A DNA stretch of 64,000 nt from NCBI GenBank assembly GCA_964019055.1, contig OZ025224.1, positions 3,719,376-3,783,375 of the forward strand. Direction: 5' to 3'. The position numbers and the translations under genes are program-made. Below, in pieces: positions 36,375-48,400 of this stretch. The notes beneath the pieces are model-generated. The model did not search any database. It was not told where the DNA came from and was given only the letters and a program-made list of their open reading frames with translations. Numbering within the stretch: position 1 is the first letter of the stretch; the number at the start of each line of letters is the position of its first letter. This stretch comes from Anthopleura xanthogrammica. Its lineage: Eukaryota > Cnidaria > Anthozoa > Actiniaria > Actiniidae.

Positions 36375-37051
36375 ATAGACCTGGTCTTTTTACCGATACG
36401 GCGGCCATCTTGAATTCTATTGTTTTAGTAAGTAAGACATTATGGATGCTGAGGGGGCAATTATTGGAACATTTATAGTATGCACAGCTGTAAGGGTGTC
36501 TGTTTACGTAACTTTTTGCTATTCAATGAGAAACATATCTAAAAACCAATTGAATTTGCTGGTAGTTGGAGCAATATGTGAAAACACCAAAGCGTAAAAC
36601 TATCTGAGAAAGTAACCCCGTCATTCTTTGCTTTATAATCATTTCTACGCTTTGCCCCTTCAGCATCCCATGATTCAAGATGGCCGCTGCATCGGTAAAA
36701 AGGTCTGTTAAGTATATCAAATTAAACTTTTCTACCGATACGGCGGCCATCTTGAATTCTATTGTTTTAAGTAACACATTATGGGATGCCGAGGCGGCAA
36801 TTATTGGAAAATTTATAGTATGCACAGCTGTAAGGGTGTCTGTTTACGTAACTTTTTGCTATTCAATGAGAAACATATCTAAAAACCAATTGAATTTGCT
36901 GGTAGTTGGAGCAATATGTGAAAACACCAAAGCGTAAAATTATTTGAGAAACTAACCCCGCCACTCTATGATTTATAAGTATTTCCACGTTTGTCCCCTT
37001 GGCATCCCATAATTTAATAAGATGGCCGTCGTATCGGTAAAAAGGTCTATT
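36375..37051. repeat. Tandem pair of 'ccgatacggcggccatcttg' MITEs
   Basis: Two copies (about 36375-36707 and 36729-37051) lie head to tail. Each starts with 'taccgatacggcggccatct' and ends with the near-complement 'agatggccg...atcggtaaaaaggtct'. They share 'acagctgtaagggtgtctg' and 'ctggtagttggagcaatatg' inside. The similarity across about 320 bp suggests tandem duplication rather than two insertions. Confidence 0.8.
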
Positions 37052-37194
37052 ATATGTTTTGAAATTATACAATTTTTTTAAAAATATATTTATTTACGAA
37101 TTTTAAAATGCTTAGCCGCCCAGTTCAAACGTCGAACTTTTGCCGCGTCGAATCTATTTCGTTCGATCATAGCAACCAATCAGATTGCACAGAG

Positions 37195-37545
37195 CTCGTA
37201 TTAAATTCGGCACATTAAATTCGACGTCTAAATCAAATGCCAATTTACGTCGACTTAAATATGAATTAAATTCGACACATTAAATTCGACGTCTAAATCA
37301 AATGCCAATCTACGTCGACTTAAATAGGAATTAAATTCGACACATTAAATTCGACACATTAAATTCGACACATTAAATTCGACGTCTAAATCAAATGCCA
37401 ATCTACGTCGACTTAAATAGGAATTAAATTCGACACATTAAATTCGACACATTAAATTCGACACATTAAATTCGACACATTAAATTCGACGTCTAAATCG
37501 GCAAATGCAGATCTACGTCGACTTAAATAGGAATTAAATTCTGCA
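37195..37545. repeat. AT-rich higher-order tandem repeat
   Basis: A 14-bp unit 'acattaaattcgac' alternates with a longer block ('gtctaaatcaaatgccaat', 'ctacgtcgacttaaatagga'). The number of 14-bp units between the long blocks rises along the array (one, then three, then four), a higher-order pattern made by unequal exchange. Confidence 0.85.
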
Positions 37546-38097
37546 CATGTGAATTTTGTCTTTTCTCTGATACTCAAGTCTAAAATTATACTAAAAAATT
37601 GTTCACCTCATGCTCACTTCGTCTAAGGTGAATACTTCTTAGTAAATACTAATTAGAGAATCTTGACTCTTCTTCTTGCAAATGCAAATTAGTATTATTT
37701 TATGTCGCTTAAAGAGGAAGTGATTGCTAAGTCTTCCGAATCAGAGGCTCATGGCTCAGTTTTAAAATCTCTCAGTTCCAGAGCAACTGATTAAAAAATT
37801 TAGAAATTGATTTTTATTCGTCGGAATAAAAACCGAAGAACTGGACTGGACCAGGGATCGGTTGGGGATGCTCTTCGGAAATCTTGAAAACTCCTAAAAG
37901 GTACCAAAATTCTCTTTCTCGTAGTCATAGGAATCGCAAGTTTCACCCCTAAATGTTACCAAATGACGCTAATTTTACAGCATTTAAATAATTAATTTTT
38001 TGTTTGAAAACTCTAAAAAGTACTAAATAATGAAAATTAGCCCCTAAAAGGCACAAAGGTCCCCCACCCCCTCCCCCATGTCTTCCAACTTATAATT

Positions 38098-38988
38098 CTA
38101 GTGCGTGCGTTGATTGTAGCTCGAACGTTTCTTGACATTTTTATTATACGCTTGAACTTCTTTTATCTGTTTTCGAAATGAAAACGCCATGCAAGTAGTG
38201 ATGAGGATCAGGAATAGCAGCGAGCCACATGCAGCAGCAATGATATAAAAGTTACTTTGTATCCAAAAGATTCCTTTGTCCAAGCAGCCCTCAGTATTTA
38301 TACTTTGTAGTCGTTTCAATGGAGATAGTTTATCGATATAACCACATTGTCTGTTCATTTGTAACTCTTTCTTACAACAGGAGAATGGAACACCACATCT
38401 TTCAAGCGCTGGAGACGAACAGTTGAAATACTGGTTGAGTTGCCAGTCTGTGTACTGCCTTGAGCCGCAGCATTCCATTTCAGTTTGTGTCGTGTCGATC
38501 AAAAAGTGGAGATCCTGTTTCTTTTCATCTCGGTAAAACACTATCGCCTTTCGAAGCTTGTCATCGATGGCTTCCTCCAATGGCCCTCGAAGTAAATACC
38601 CCGTAACACCAGCCGCTATTAATATCAGAAGGATTACAGTAACGCAGCCTCCGTAGAAAGCAAGAAGACAAATATTTTCACGAAGGGAGCCAATGCAGCC
38701 AAAGAAAGTAATAATGAACAATACTGCTCCGACAACTGTAATGAGTATTGCAGGTTGGAACCATAGATCCTTAAAGCCATTAATGATATCTTTAAGTTCT
38801 GTCATTAGGTAAGCCCCAATACAAAGGATCAAGGCACCAACTAGCCAAAATACCACGTTTAGGAAGAATAAAATGTATTTGACGCATTTAGATGGATTTT
38901 CTGGCGGTTGAAGTCGACGGCTTCGTCTGTGATGCGATGGACTGATTCGATGAATACTCCTTGCTGCATAATCCATCTCTCTTTTCAA
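38098..38988 (-). CDS. TspanC8 tetraspanin (TSPAN5/14/15/17/33-like), intronless coding region
   Basis: This is a single open frame of 296 codons. Four membrane segments fall at about 36-62, 80-101, 106-132 and 247-271. The large extracellular loop (133-246) has the tetraspanin CCG motif (173-175) and eight Cys at 173, 174, 190, 198, 204, 205, 215 and 235, defining the TspanC8 group; 'YFNCSSPALERCGVPFSCC' resembles TSPAN33. TspanC8 proteins escort ADAM10 out of the ER and steer its shedding of Notch and other substrates. A polar N-terminal extension of about 35 residues and a basic C-tail face the cytosol. A 3' splice site just upstream of the ATG suggests a non-coding first exon. The coding region has no intron, which is unusual because vertebrate tetraspanin genes are split into many exons. 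AATAAA is at 37813-37818. Confidence 0.95.
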   Translation of the reverse strand: MKREMDYAARSIHRISPSHHRRSRRLQPPENPSKCVKYILFFLNVVFWLVGALILCIGAYLMTELKDIINGFKDLWFQPAILITVVGAVLFIITFFGCIGSLRENICLLAFYGGCVTVILLILIAAGVTGYLLRGPLEEAIDDKLRKAIVFYRDEKKQDLHFLIDTTQTEMECCGSRQYTDWQLNQYFNCSSPALERCGVPFSCCKKELQMNRQCGYIDKLSPLKRLQSINTEGCLDKGIFWIQSNFYIIAAACGSLLFLILITTCMAFSFRKQIKEVQAYNKNVKKRSSYNQRTH

Positions 38989-39984
38989 ATTTCTAAAAAA
39001 TAACCACTTAAAACACGAAAGCTTTTTCGAAGCAAAATATTGAAATCCACAGTCGAATGTCTACGTGGTATCTTAGCTACGAAGCTCCGGAAGGGCTTTT
39101 TTCGTTCTACTAAATAATTAAAAACTTCAATTGGTTTTATCAACGAAGTTGCTGCTTGTGAATATTCTAATTTTTAATTCCTTACTCAATATTAAAATCT
39201 AAGTTCTGTTTGAGTGATTTTAGAGCACATAATGATTAATCTTTTGCATCTCACACGACATTAATTACGTAGAAATATTTTTCATCATACGTGTTCGACG
39301 AAAATACAAAGACATTTACCATAAACGGCTTCTTAAGGTACTTTGAAACGAGACATAATATATTTGACTCAAAGACGTTTATATTCTGTCATGACCATGA
39401 CTCATCGATTCACAATTTAGAGCAATGTATGCTGGTTTGGCGATGATGACACAGGGATCCCAAAGCGAGTTGGTATTGGTTGGTATCGCGGGCGCATGAA
39501 ACATCGACGGCTCGGAAATATTTTGATTAGCATTTCGCATTAGTCTGCCAAGAGGATTCATGAAATACGAGTTCTTCCTTCTGTAAATTAATCGTATGTA
39601 TTAGTCGAACTCATAGCGGAATTTTATTTCAATCAACAAGAAAAGTCTACATTGTATACTCGGAAAATGCTCGAAAAAATGCTAACCAGAAATAGTGATC
39701 CATAATTCCTTTCGGGGGAAGGCGATCAACTCAGCTGGAAAATTAATTTTGGTTGATTGTGATTTAAATTGAGAACCAGAAATCTATTAGACAATCCAAT
39801 AAAGCAAAGTGACAAAACCTATTGTTAAAATGATTGGCGCATTAACATCACAAAGACAATATTTCATGAACATTACATCCACCTGTTGACTCGAATATAC
39901 GCCAAGTTTTAAATAAACGCATGTCTGAATAACCGATGGGGCAATATACCACTTCCAGCGTTTATATATCTGAAGTACAGCCAT

Positions 39985-40339
39985 CAATGGTATTCTATTG
40001 TCATCTGTCTCACTATGCAAAAAATGCGATAAGGTACCAAGGTGCCAAACTGTGGAACGCGCTCGACAACAAAACCAGAGAATCAATCAACATCATGATC
40101 ATAGAGTGCATTCCGTAAAAGCATGAAACATTAGTAACACTATTTTGTACTATTTTATGCTAATTCTTTTGTTTTCTTTTGTTCAACTAGCACTATTTTG
40201 CACAATTTAGTAATTAGTGTTTCACGCTTTTACTGAATGCACTCTATTGTTTTCATATATAATGTAAAAAATAAACACGACCACATCAGCCATGCTGTAA
40301 AAACCCATCGTGTATAAATAAATATTATTATTATTATTA

Positions 40340-40398
<59 letters not shown>
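39985..40398 (+). mobile_element. 5'-truncated non-LTR retrotransposon 3' end
   Basis: The plus strand encodes 'AIRYQGAKLWNALDNKTRES' (about 40020-40085), the motif that ends many LINE reverse-transcriptase proteins ('R.RYQGPKLWN.L'). It is followed by a short 3' UTR and a '(att)n' tail at 40322-40398, as is usual for LINE 3' ends. Most of the element is missing. A 28-bp inverted repeat lies in the 3' UTR (40103-40130 and 40218-40244). Confidence 0.65.
40322..40398. repeat. ATT microsatellite
   Basis: A nearly perfect '(att)n' run of about 77 bp directly follows 'gtgtataaataaat', and is probably the LINE tail. Confidence 0.9.
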
Positions 40399-40399
<1 letters not shown>

Positions 40400-41737
40400 T
40401 ACTCATATATGAGATATGGGAGTAAACCTGGCGGAGCTCTACGAAGAACCACAACAGCGCAAGGAGTAACATGTACTTCTTTTCGTCTTTGGGGCCTTTG
40501 AGTATGTGGTGTTCAATCCAGACTGTGTAATACAGCAGTGGCCTTCTAGCTAGATTTTAAGAGTTTTTGAGTCGTAAGGTTCTGAGTTGTTGAGGTTGTA
40601 GCTGGAGTGCAAGGGGCCATACCAACAAACAGGCCACTCATTCAACATAAATTATTGGCTGTCATCCTCTGGCGCACATTAAGAGAAGCCTTAAATCTGA
40701 CACATAATGAAATGCAGCAATTGTGTGCATTCGAAGAAGGAAAACCAGACTTAGAAAGAAAATATAAACCAAAAAGAAAAGGAGGCAAAGCGTGGCTCAG
40801 GGGATGACAGCTTTGAGCGCCCGTACGAAGACCGACAGGGAATAAGGCTTCCATTTCAAAACTGTCATCCTAGAGCGGGAGGGGAAAATAACCCACCTTT
40901 ATTCCCCTTAATACCCAAGGGTTTACGAAGACTAAAAACCCGCTAATAAGCAAAATCGAGACGACTGCTAGTGAGACAAAGTATGCACGACTCAAACGCA
41001 GAGGAAACAATAGTACTATTAAACTCAAATTTGCCGAACAAATCAGTGCGGTAAAATAAACAAATCTCTCCAACGCATGAGTAAATAACCTGCAAGACTC
41101 AAGACCATATGCAAAATCAAGCAAACAATAGAAAAAAACCCCATGTTTTTTGAATTCAGAATTGTTGTTGAGAGCGTCCTGGCCGTTTGAAGGTTGGAAG
41201 TAAAGTGATATGATATGCTAATGGCTTCTCATACACTCGCCACAGTGAGACCGCTGAGAATAGTTGAAAGTGACCAATCAGAAAGAGAGAACAACGAATT
41301 TGACAAAGTTTTTTAATTGAGTAATATAACTTGATTTTTTACCATATTATGAACAAAATGTGTGTAGCTGAGTGAATCGATGGCAATGGAATGAAAGATT
41401 TTTGTTGAGTACAACAATTAAGTTCCTCCTACTGCTCTTTCTCTTCGTCCTCGTCCTCGTCATACCTTCGTCCTTCTCTCCTCCTCTTCTTAACTTCTCT
41501 TCCTCTTTAAAAGCCATTGGTACATTACAAAGATGCAGCCTTTCAAAACCCCAGTATTTGACATAACCAAGGCAATTTCACAGGCAAGTACTTGAACATT
41601 CTCGATTTCCAGGCCATCCTCCAGACAACCAGAACGTTGGCCAACTGCGTCTTTAGCTATCTCCACACTTCAATAATAGCAACATTTTTTGTAGGGAAAT
41701 ATTCCATCCACATAACATGCAGCAAAAAAAGTTTTAT

Positions 41738-42433
41738 CATAGAACACTTCCATTCACATATAATATCTCCTTGATTATGACAGGAAATTTGTACAGAAAT
41801 TATGACTCGCCACGAGATGAGATTGACATATGACTGGAGTGCAGAAAGAACCTTGAAAGAAACGATGCTTTGCGCAGAAACAATAGAGTACTATTTGCAC
41901 AAGAGTAAGTTTCCATGAGAGAGTCGTTTTTGTAACGGAAGCCAACCTACAGTTATTAAATACAAGAGCATTTTTAGGTCTTAAAAGTTTACTACAGTAC
42001 CATTGACGGCGAAGTTGAGAGGCGATTCTTTCAGTTGATTGTAAACAAGTGGGCATCACTGAACTTGCGTTCGTTTTTCGATTCTGAAACAAAAATAAAA
42101 ATATATTCACTCTTGGATATCTCTGAATGACATTAATTAAATGTCAAGTGTTCAATGTCTCGAGAAAGCGCTGGGAAAAAATGGAATGATAACTTGCAGC
42201 GATGTAACTACCATACAGTCAAGTGAAAAAAAGTAGAACATTACTACGTATCTAGCATTCTTTAGTTATATAAATAGCCAGAACTGATGAAAAAATTAGC
42301 CTCCTTTGCAGACATTCTTTGAATTTTTTTTCGTAGAACACTTCCATTCACATATAATGTCTTCTTAATTATGACAGAAAATTTGTACAGAAATTATGAC
42401 TCGCCATAGACAAGATTGACATATGACTGAAAG
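41738..42433. repeat. About 100-bp direct repeats flanking the MEGF6-like terminal exon
   Basis: Blocks 41738-41836 and 42335-42433 share 'agaacacttccattcacata', 'aatttgtacagaaattatga' and 'gattgacatatgactg' in the same orientation. The last coding exon (42031-42083) sits between them. Confidence 0.75.
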
Positions 42434-45400
42434 AACGTCTGTAAAGGAGGCTATGAAAAAAATTAGCCATTCCAAGATGATAATGCCCATATACACATTA
42501 CGTCCACCTTTATGTGCCATTTTTGTATTTTCGTGTAAGCCTTCCATTAGTGGAAGGTTTGAAAGGAGGGTCTTCCTACCTTTAGTGCAGTCTGATCCCG
42601 TCCATCCATATAGACAATTACACTTGCCACTGATTGGATCACAGGTGGAATTGTTTGCGCATGTACAAGGGTGTAGACATCCGGGACCATACGTTCCCTC
42701 AGGGCACTCTACCAAAAGAAAAAACATCATTATTGCTTTCGGATAGACCTTTTCGTTTTGGGCGTCAGTAATGTTTTCCCATTTGAGACCACGTGTCATT
42801 TCCTAGAGTATCGTTTCTTTGTTTAACGGATGTGCATGAGGAGACACATGGATATGGATACAGCTCAAACAAAGAATCTTATTCTCAAGAGAATGACATG
42901 TGGTCTGAAATGGGAAAACAATACGCCCAAGCTGAAAAGGTCAATTGGTCCATGGCTGTCGTCAATGATAATACAGGCAACGATGCCTACGAGAAGTATT
43001 CCAGCATTTTAAAGATGCAGTCCCACAATTCTTTGCACCTCGCGGTCGTTACCATTCTTCCATTGAGCTTTGGAAAACGGGAAAATAATTATGATTGCCG
43101 CGTCACAAGAGGTATAAAAATAAGCGATTGTTAACGTGGTTTACCTTCATCACATCTCCAGCCCGCTTTTCCTGGTGAACATATACATTTTCCTGTCTTT
43201 GCATCACAGAACACTGAATCACAGTTGCATTTGTCAAGACAATCTAGACCATATTTCCCAGGCGAGCATTCTGTAGACAAAACGAAAGGTTTTGTAAAAA
43301 CTAAGCTACGATGAATAGAAGAAAAATGACGTCCTAACATGATGACTTACCTTGTTTACAATCGTTCCCACTCCATCCCGGTTGACAAAAGCAGCTTCCG
43401 GTCTCAGGATCGCATAAGGCGCTGTTACTACAAAGACATATCTTGGAGCAGTATAACCCATATCTACCTGACGGACAACCTATTGTGCAAATTAATTGGT
43501 TATTTAGAATGCAAATCAGAGAATGAGGAGAGTGCTTCAAGGTCACACGTTCCTATGTTTAGATGATAGGAAACTTGGAATGAAAAATATTATTCATCGT
43601 GGACTCTTGGCGGAGGCACAACAACGGAACAGGCAATCACAACAGTACACAATCCGACCATCCAACCACAGCGCAGATGGTATATTAGAGACGCACCATC
43701 CAGTCTACATCATCGCCTGATGAAGACTAGCAGCTTGCAGTCGAAACGTCGCGGTCCATCTACAAATGATCCTCAATCGTAAGAAAAACGAATAAATATA
43801 TCATTTATAGAAAGGTTTCTGTTGAGTTAAGCCGAGTCTCTTTCCAAACTCCAAGCTATCGACCAAAATGCCCCATGTTCGCCTACTTTCGACAGAGAAA
43901 GTTTATATAACGTAGCAATGCCTGTAGTTAATTGGGGCTTTTCAATATTTTTTCAATACGTTTTTTCATGGTGAAGACGGATACGTCTATAGACCCTTTG
44001 TAGTACTTCGAAATGCAGCTCAATTTGGAGGACAAATCAATAGGTTTCCAATTCTCAGGAGATTGAACTTCTTTGTTTTGTCCTTAACGTCACGTCTAGG
44101 GGTCTATATATTTCTACACGAGAGATAAGTCTAACGATTTCTTTTTCAGTATTGGGCTTTAGGGGCGTTCCCCCAAAGGGTTAAATTTGTAGTAGCGATG
44201 GGTTTTACATACTGTGTTGGCACTTGTCCCCATACCACCCCGGTCTGCATGTGCAGCAGCCTGTCACGCGGTCACACGTTGCCTGATTTTGACATCCGCA
44301 GTCTAGTTCGCAGTTGATTCCATAGGTATTAGGCGGGCAGGCTGTGGATGCAAAATTAAGAGAGAGAACTTGAATGACACGTAGTCTGAAGTGGGAAAAC
44401 ATTACACCCAAGATAAAGAGTTCTGTTCACTCACCCTCATCACAGTTGATCCCAGTCCACCCCAGTCCACAGTGGCATTTCCCTGTCACGTGATCACATA
44501 TTGCATCTTTGTGGCACGTGCAAGCTCCAGCACAATTCTTTCCAAATGTTCCTTTGAGACACTCTAGAGTTTTATAATGATATAAAGTATTTTCAAAGAC
44601 CTCTTACTAACTAGAAAGATAAATAGACCTTATCCGTTGTTGTGCAATGTAATCTCATTTCAGACCACGTATCATTCTCATGAGAATAAGATTCTTTGAT
44701 TTAGTTGCATCCATATTCGTGTATCTTCTCATGCACAACCGTTAAACAAAGAAATGATACTCTAGGGAATGACACGTGGTCTGAAATGGGAAAATATTAC
44801 GCCCAGGGTAAAGAGGTCTATTATGGTTTTACTTTTATCTTTCACATCATATCACATCAAATACTGCAAATATTTCAGACTCTACCTTGGCCACAATCTT
44901 TCCCTAGGTATCCTGGGTCACATCGACATGCTCCTGTCACAGGATCACAGTTGCCATGGATACACTTACACTGGTTCTTGCAGTTGTGTCCGTATGTGTT
45001 GTGCGGGCAATCTGCTCACGATAGAAATTGGTTAATTCTATAGTAGTTTTTTTGCAACCATGTTTTTAGGCAACGCTTTTGCATTGTTTTGTTTTGCCCT
45101 TTTTTCTGTGCTTGACTCTTAGTTCTCTTTTACCTTGCGTCGCACAAGTCATAAATACTTCAGTATTCCTTACCGTACTCGCACTGGGGCCCAATCTTCC
45201 CAGGAGTACAGAAGCATTTTCCAGTCTTTTCATCACAGTAGGCCTTACCAAGACACGAGCAGTTGTATAGACAGTTTCGTCCAAAACGACCCTGTGGACA
45301 ACCTGTATACCATAGAAAAATGAAGTTAAAGTAAAACAAGTTAAAGGAAAGCAGAGGAGAGGAGAGGAGAGGAGAGGAGAGGAGAGGAGAGGAGAGGAGA

Positions 45401-48400
45401 GGAGAGGAGAGGAGAGGAGAGGAGAGGAGAGGAGAGGAGAGGAGAGGAGAGGAGAGGAGAGGAGAGGAAAGTATTGGCAAAACAAGCCTAACAAGTCTAC
45501 AACCAACCAACGTACCAAACGACCAAATAACCAATCTTCCAACTAGCCAGCCAGCAAGTCAACCAACCAACCGACCGACTGCATGGCCAATTAAACAAAT
45601 GAACGAGTGACCAACAACAACAACAACAACAATAACACTCATCTATCAGATACCCTTTGCTGGCAATACTTACTTTGTTTACAGTTGTCTCCATGGAAAC
45701 CAGGTTTACAAAGACAGTATCCTGACCGTGGATCGCAGATTGCATCTTTTGGGCATGCGCACTTGCTGCTGCAGTTTTTTCCATAGAAACCTCGAGGACA
45801 AACTGGAGGAAGACAAATGCAAGTCATTGATCGAGGCTACGATGTTTTTCGAACTGTAGCCACGGTGGGTACGTACTTTGATTAGAATTAATGGATAAAT
45901 AAATACACCTAACTGCAAAGATGTTGTCATATAGAATTAGAAAAATAACAAATAGGAATTAATTACTTTTGCAAAACAGGTGTAATTATTTCACTCGGTT
46001 TTGACGGTTTTTAAATTTTTTAAATTAAAAAAAAAAAAATTATTTTTATATGACAACATTCTTGCAATTAGGTGTTAATGGAAAAATGGAAAATAGATAA
46101 ATGGATGGTCGCGGGACAGGCATGTTGATGGAAGGATAAAAAATGGGCAGATCAAGTAACTGAATAAAGCATTCAAATAAACACCTTGACAACTAACCTC
46201 TAGTACAATTCCCAGTAACAAAGCTGCAGTTCTCATATGCAGTACAGTTGCAAGCGTAATGACAGCCCTTGCCATAAAACCCTTCACCACACTCTGTGAT
46301 AAAAGATATTTGTTAGTCTACATACCTCTTGCACTCATTCCTACTCTGAGGGTCAGAAGAAACGAATGCACTTCTCTTTAGTAGTGAAATCTTTTTTGAT
46401 GTTACAGTGTTTATCAAAAGAACGCGCGAAATCGTCGTCAAAGTAGGTATTGGTGGACGTCAATCAAGGCGTTTCTATGACATTACATAGACACGTGCCC
46501 TTGAAAGTGTTTTCCGCCAGCTGAGTCAACCTTCAAAACGGACTCAATGCCAACCAATCAGGATTCAGGATTCGATATTGTATTTTGATTAGCATTTCCC
46601 ATGTTCTTTGCCGGAAAATGCTAACCAAAAATAGTGGACTCATAATTGGGGAACGCGGCCTACTCAGATGGCGACAATGTCATGGAAACGTTTTGATTGA
46701 CGTGCACCAAAATCTACTTTGTATAGTGTACGATCCCACGTGTGCTACTCCAAACAACTCTAATGTTTTTTTCCCACTGTTTGGAGCCCCCGGTAGGGAT
46801 TGGATGCAAGTGGTCTATTTGATCAGCAGAATACGAGGATGAGTAACAATTTCTTGTCTACATGGTCTATTCTTACTTGCTTCACAGGTCTCTCCTGTCC
46901 AACCATCAGCACAGTCGCACCGACTGGTAGATGTATCACATTCCCCATCGTTACGACAATAGTCTGGCATGTCAAGACAACCAAACACTGAAAGAACAGC
47001 AGTAACATGGATGAACCTCAAACGAAGGTTAACACTTAAACATTATGCTCAAGTGGAACAGGTTAATTATATTTCTACAGCTCATAGTAACCTTAGAGCG
47101 GTTCATGATCAAGTCAAGTAACATGGTTGCTATGACGATACATGCACAAGGACGAAAGACATGGCTGCCACGTTGGTTGATACAACAAAAGAAACAAAGA
47201 TCAAATATTTTGTTCAAGTCAACCAACATGGCGGCTATGACAAGGCATGCACCCCAAGAATTTAGTTACCCAATGCAATGGAATCTAACGTTGCCCAAAA
47301 TGGCAGTTATGAAGTCACACGTCTCCTAATAAATTTGTTACCCATGCACCCCAACAATTTTGTTACCCAAGGGAGATACCCAAAATTGCCCAAAATTAGT
47401 GCTGACCTTTCTCGCACCTTTTCCCTGTGGTTTGTGGGGGGCAATGACAGACACCGTTCAGGGGGTCGCATGAAGCATTCCTTTCACAAGCACACCGCTG
47501 ATAGCAGTTAACGCCGTAACGACCATGTGGACAATCTGTGGAGAAAAGAATTTATTACCTCAATACGCTAAAAAATATTTCCATGCATATTGTGGTGCAT
47601 GAGATCATTTTATGTATTTTGCGCAATATATTTTATAAATTATAAACTTATTACTATCATTATTTTATTTATAAATTACGTACCAAGCTCACATGTTCTG
47701 CCAGTATTCCCAGGGCTGCATGCGCATTGCCCCGTCGCTGGATCACATAGTCCGTCGCCAGGGCAACCACAAGGCAATTTACAACCATTGCCATAGAAAC
47801 CGTAAGGACAAGCTTTGAAGTAGTAAAAATAGTAATTATTAAACTAAAACGTCACTTACACGTACTGAATTAAATGATATATAATATATCTTATTATCTA
47901 TTTATTAATAATCCACTTACATTCTTCGCAGTATTTTCCTGTTATTCCGGGAGGACACGAACACGTGCCTGTCACGTGATCACAGCGAGCCTCGCCGGCA
48001 CAGCGACATTGTTCACGACAGTTTCTACCATATGTACCCGAAGGGCATTCTGGGAACAAATGGGTATATAGTCAGATTATTGTTGTGGGTAGCGGGACGT
48101 ACGTAAGGATTGAAGGATGGGAATAAAAGGATGAAAGAAACGGATGGGAGGAATAAAGAAGATGAAAAGAAAGATTCACGACTGGCTTTGTTAGTCTGTG
48201 ACGGATGACGTCACAACATTGCAGGCATAGAAAGAAGTTCCAAAGAATAGTTTATTCGTTATGAAATAATATTAGGGAAAAATCGAGAGATTTGAATATT
48301 TTCTTACGTTGTTCACATCTCTTGCCAGTTCGTCCCGCGGGACAAACACAGGATCCCGTCATTGGGTTACACTTGATATCACGAGGACATTTACAGCGTT

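Larger units (their letters stand above)
32385..38097. other. Intergenic repeat cluster
   Basis: Between the GT31 and tetraspanin genes I see a fold-back element (32847-33078), one unassigned open stretch (33399-33688), half of a fold-back element (33690-33820), a 57-bp satellite array, a 28-base C run (35627-35654), a TTAA fold-back element, a tandem MITE pair and an AT-rich higher-order repeat. A minus-strand AATAAA at 37813-37818 suits the tetraspanin gene. Confidence 0.6.
38989..42030. other. Intergenic with retroelement debris
   Basis: The stretch contains the 5' flank of the tetraspanin gene, a worn element near 39470-39720 that shares 'tgattagcattt' and 'aaatgctaacca.aaatagtg' with 46580-46640, a truncated LINE end with an inverted repeat and ATT tail (about 39985-40400), and AT-rich sequence. 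No gene was found. The copy of a roughly 100-bp direct repeat at 41738-41836 is listed separately. Confidence 0.5.

Noticed and set aside
39379..39561. 60-codon minus-strand frame upstream of the tetraspanin
   Set aside because: It overlaps a dispersed element also seen near 46.6 kb and cannot be joined in frame to the tetraspanin start.
40607..40807. 66-codon plus-strand frame ending KRKGGKAWLRG
   Set aside because: It looks slightly protein-like, but it has no splice context or known motif and lies among retroelement debris; not enough to call a gene.
45066..45542. Long minus-strand frames with Leu-Leu-Ser-Ser-Pro repeats
   Set aside because: They read through a 5-bp minisatellite next to MEGF6-like exon 25. 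Only the EGF portion is coding, and it ends at a splice junction at 45302.
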